NCBI GenBank assembly: GCA_024641725.1
Contig: JAHECM010000084.1
Span: forward strand, 1 to 5,897
Direction of reading: 5' to 3'
DNA: 5,897 nt
From: Limnohabitans sp.
GTDB taxonomy: Bacteria > Pseudomonadota > Gammaproteobacteria > Burkholderiales > Burkholderiaceae_C
Under the pieces are notes generated by a model. It did no database searches and was not told the DNA's origin. It saw only the letters and a program-made list of their open reading frames with translations. The translations under genes and the position numbers were made by a program. Below, piece by piece: positions 5,874 through 5,897 of the stretch (position 1 is its first letter; the number at the start of each line of letters is the position of its first letter).

Positions 5874-5897
5874 AAGACGCCGCATCCTAATGCGCCA

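Overview
The window looks like a chromosomal piece of a high-GC betaproteobacterium, most likely Burkholderiales and probably Comamonadaceae. This rests on the BktB-type thiolase, on an IclR-type regulator divergent from pobA, and on codon use dominated by GCC, CGC, CTG and GGC. Genus cannot be fixed from the sequence alone.

Layout, left to right. A complete 394-aa beta-ketothiolase (bktB-like, 38-1222, +) converges on an IclR-family regulator (pobR/pcaR/pcaU type, 1416-2186, -). The 193 bp between their stops hold a GC-rich hairpin and two tandem copies of a REP-doublet (REPIN-like) element. The regulator is divergent from pobA (4-hydroxybenzoate 3-monooxygenase, 2336-3535, +). The 149-bp divergent spacer carries three 10-bp repeats (two facing, one further copy) that look like the operator. 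Downstream of pobA, 217 bp hold three more REP units, two of them forming a large inverted pair. A short family III CoA-transferase / alpha-methylacyl-CoA racemase-like gene follows (3753-4622, +), with a candidate -10 box placed so that its transcript may be leaderless. It converges, with only 15 bp between stops, on a 12-TM major facilitator transporter (4638-5861, -). A 9-bp tandem repeat spans both stop codons there.

How the genes fit together. PobA converts 4-hydroxybenzoate to protocatechuate, the entry compound of the beta-ketoadipate or 4,5-cleavage routes. The IclR regulator very probably controls pobA in response to 4-hydroxybenzoate. The thiolase could handle beta-ketoacyl-CoA (beta-ketoadipyl-CoA, beta-ketovaleryl-CoA or acetoacetyl-CoA), but it is convergent to the regulator and not visibly co-transcribed with pobA, so a pathway link is inference. 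The racemase-like protein and the transporter have no demonstrable link to aromatic catabolism.

I see no prophage, transposase, CRISPR array, tRNA, rRNA or defence or toxin system. The least ordinary content is non-coding: the REP/REPIN elements with two alternative stem sequences, the three-repeat operator and the possible leaderless promoter. No gap longer than 300 bp lacks a gene.
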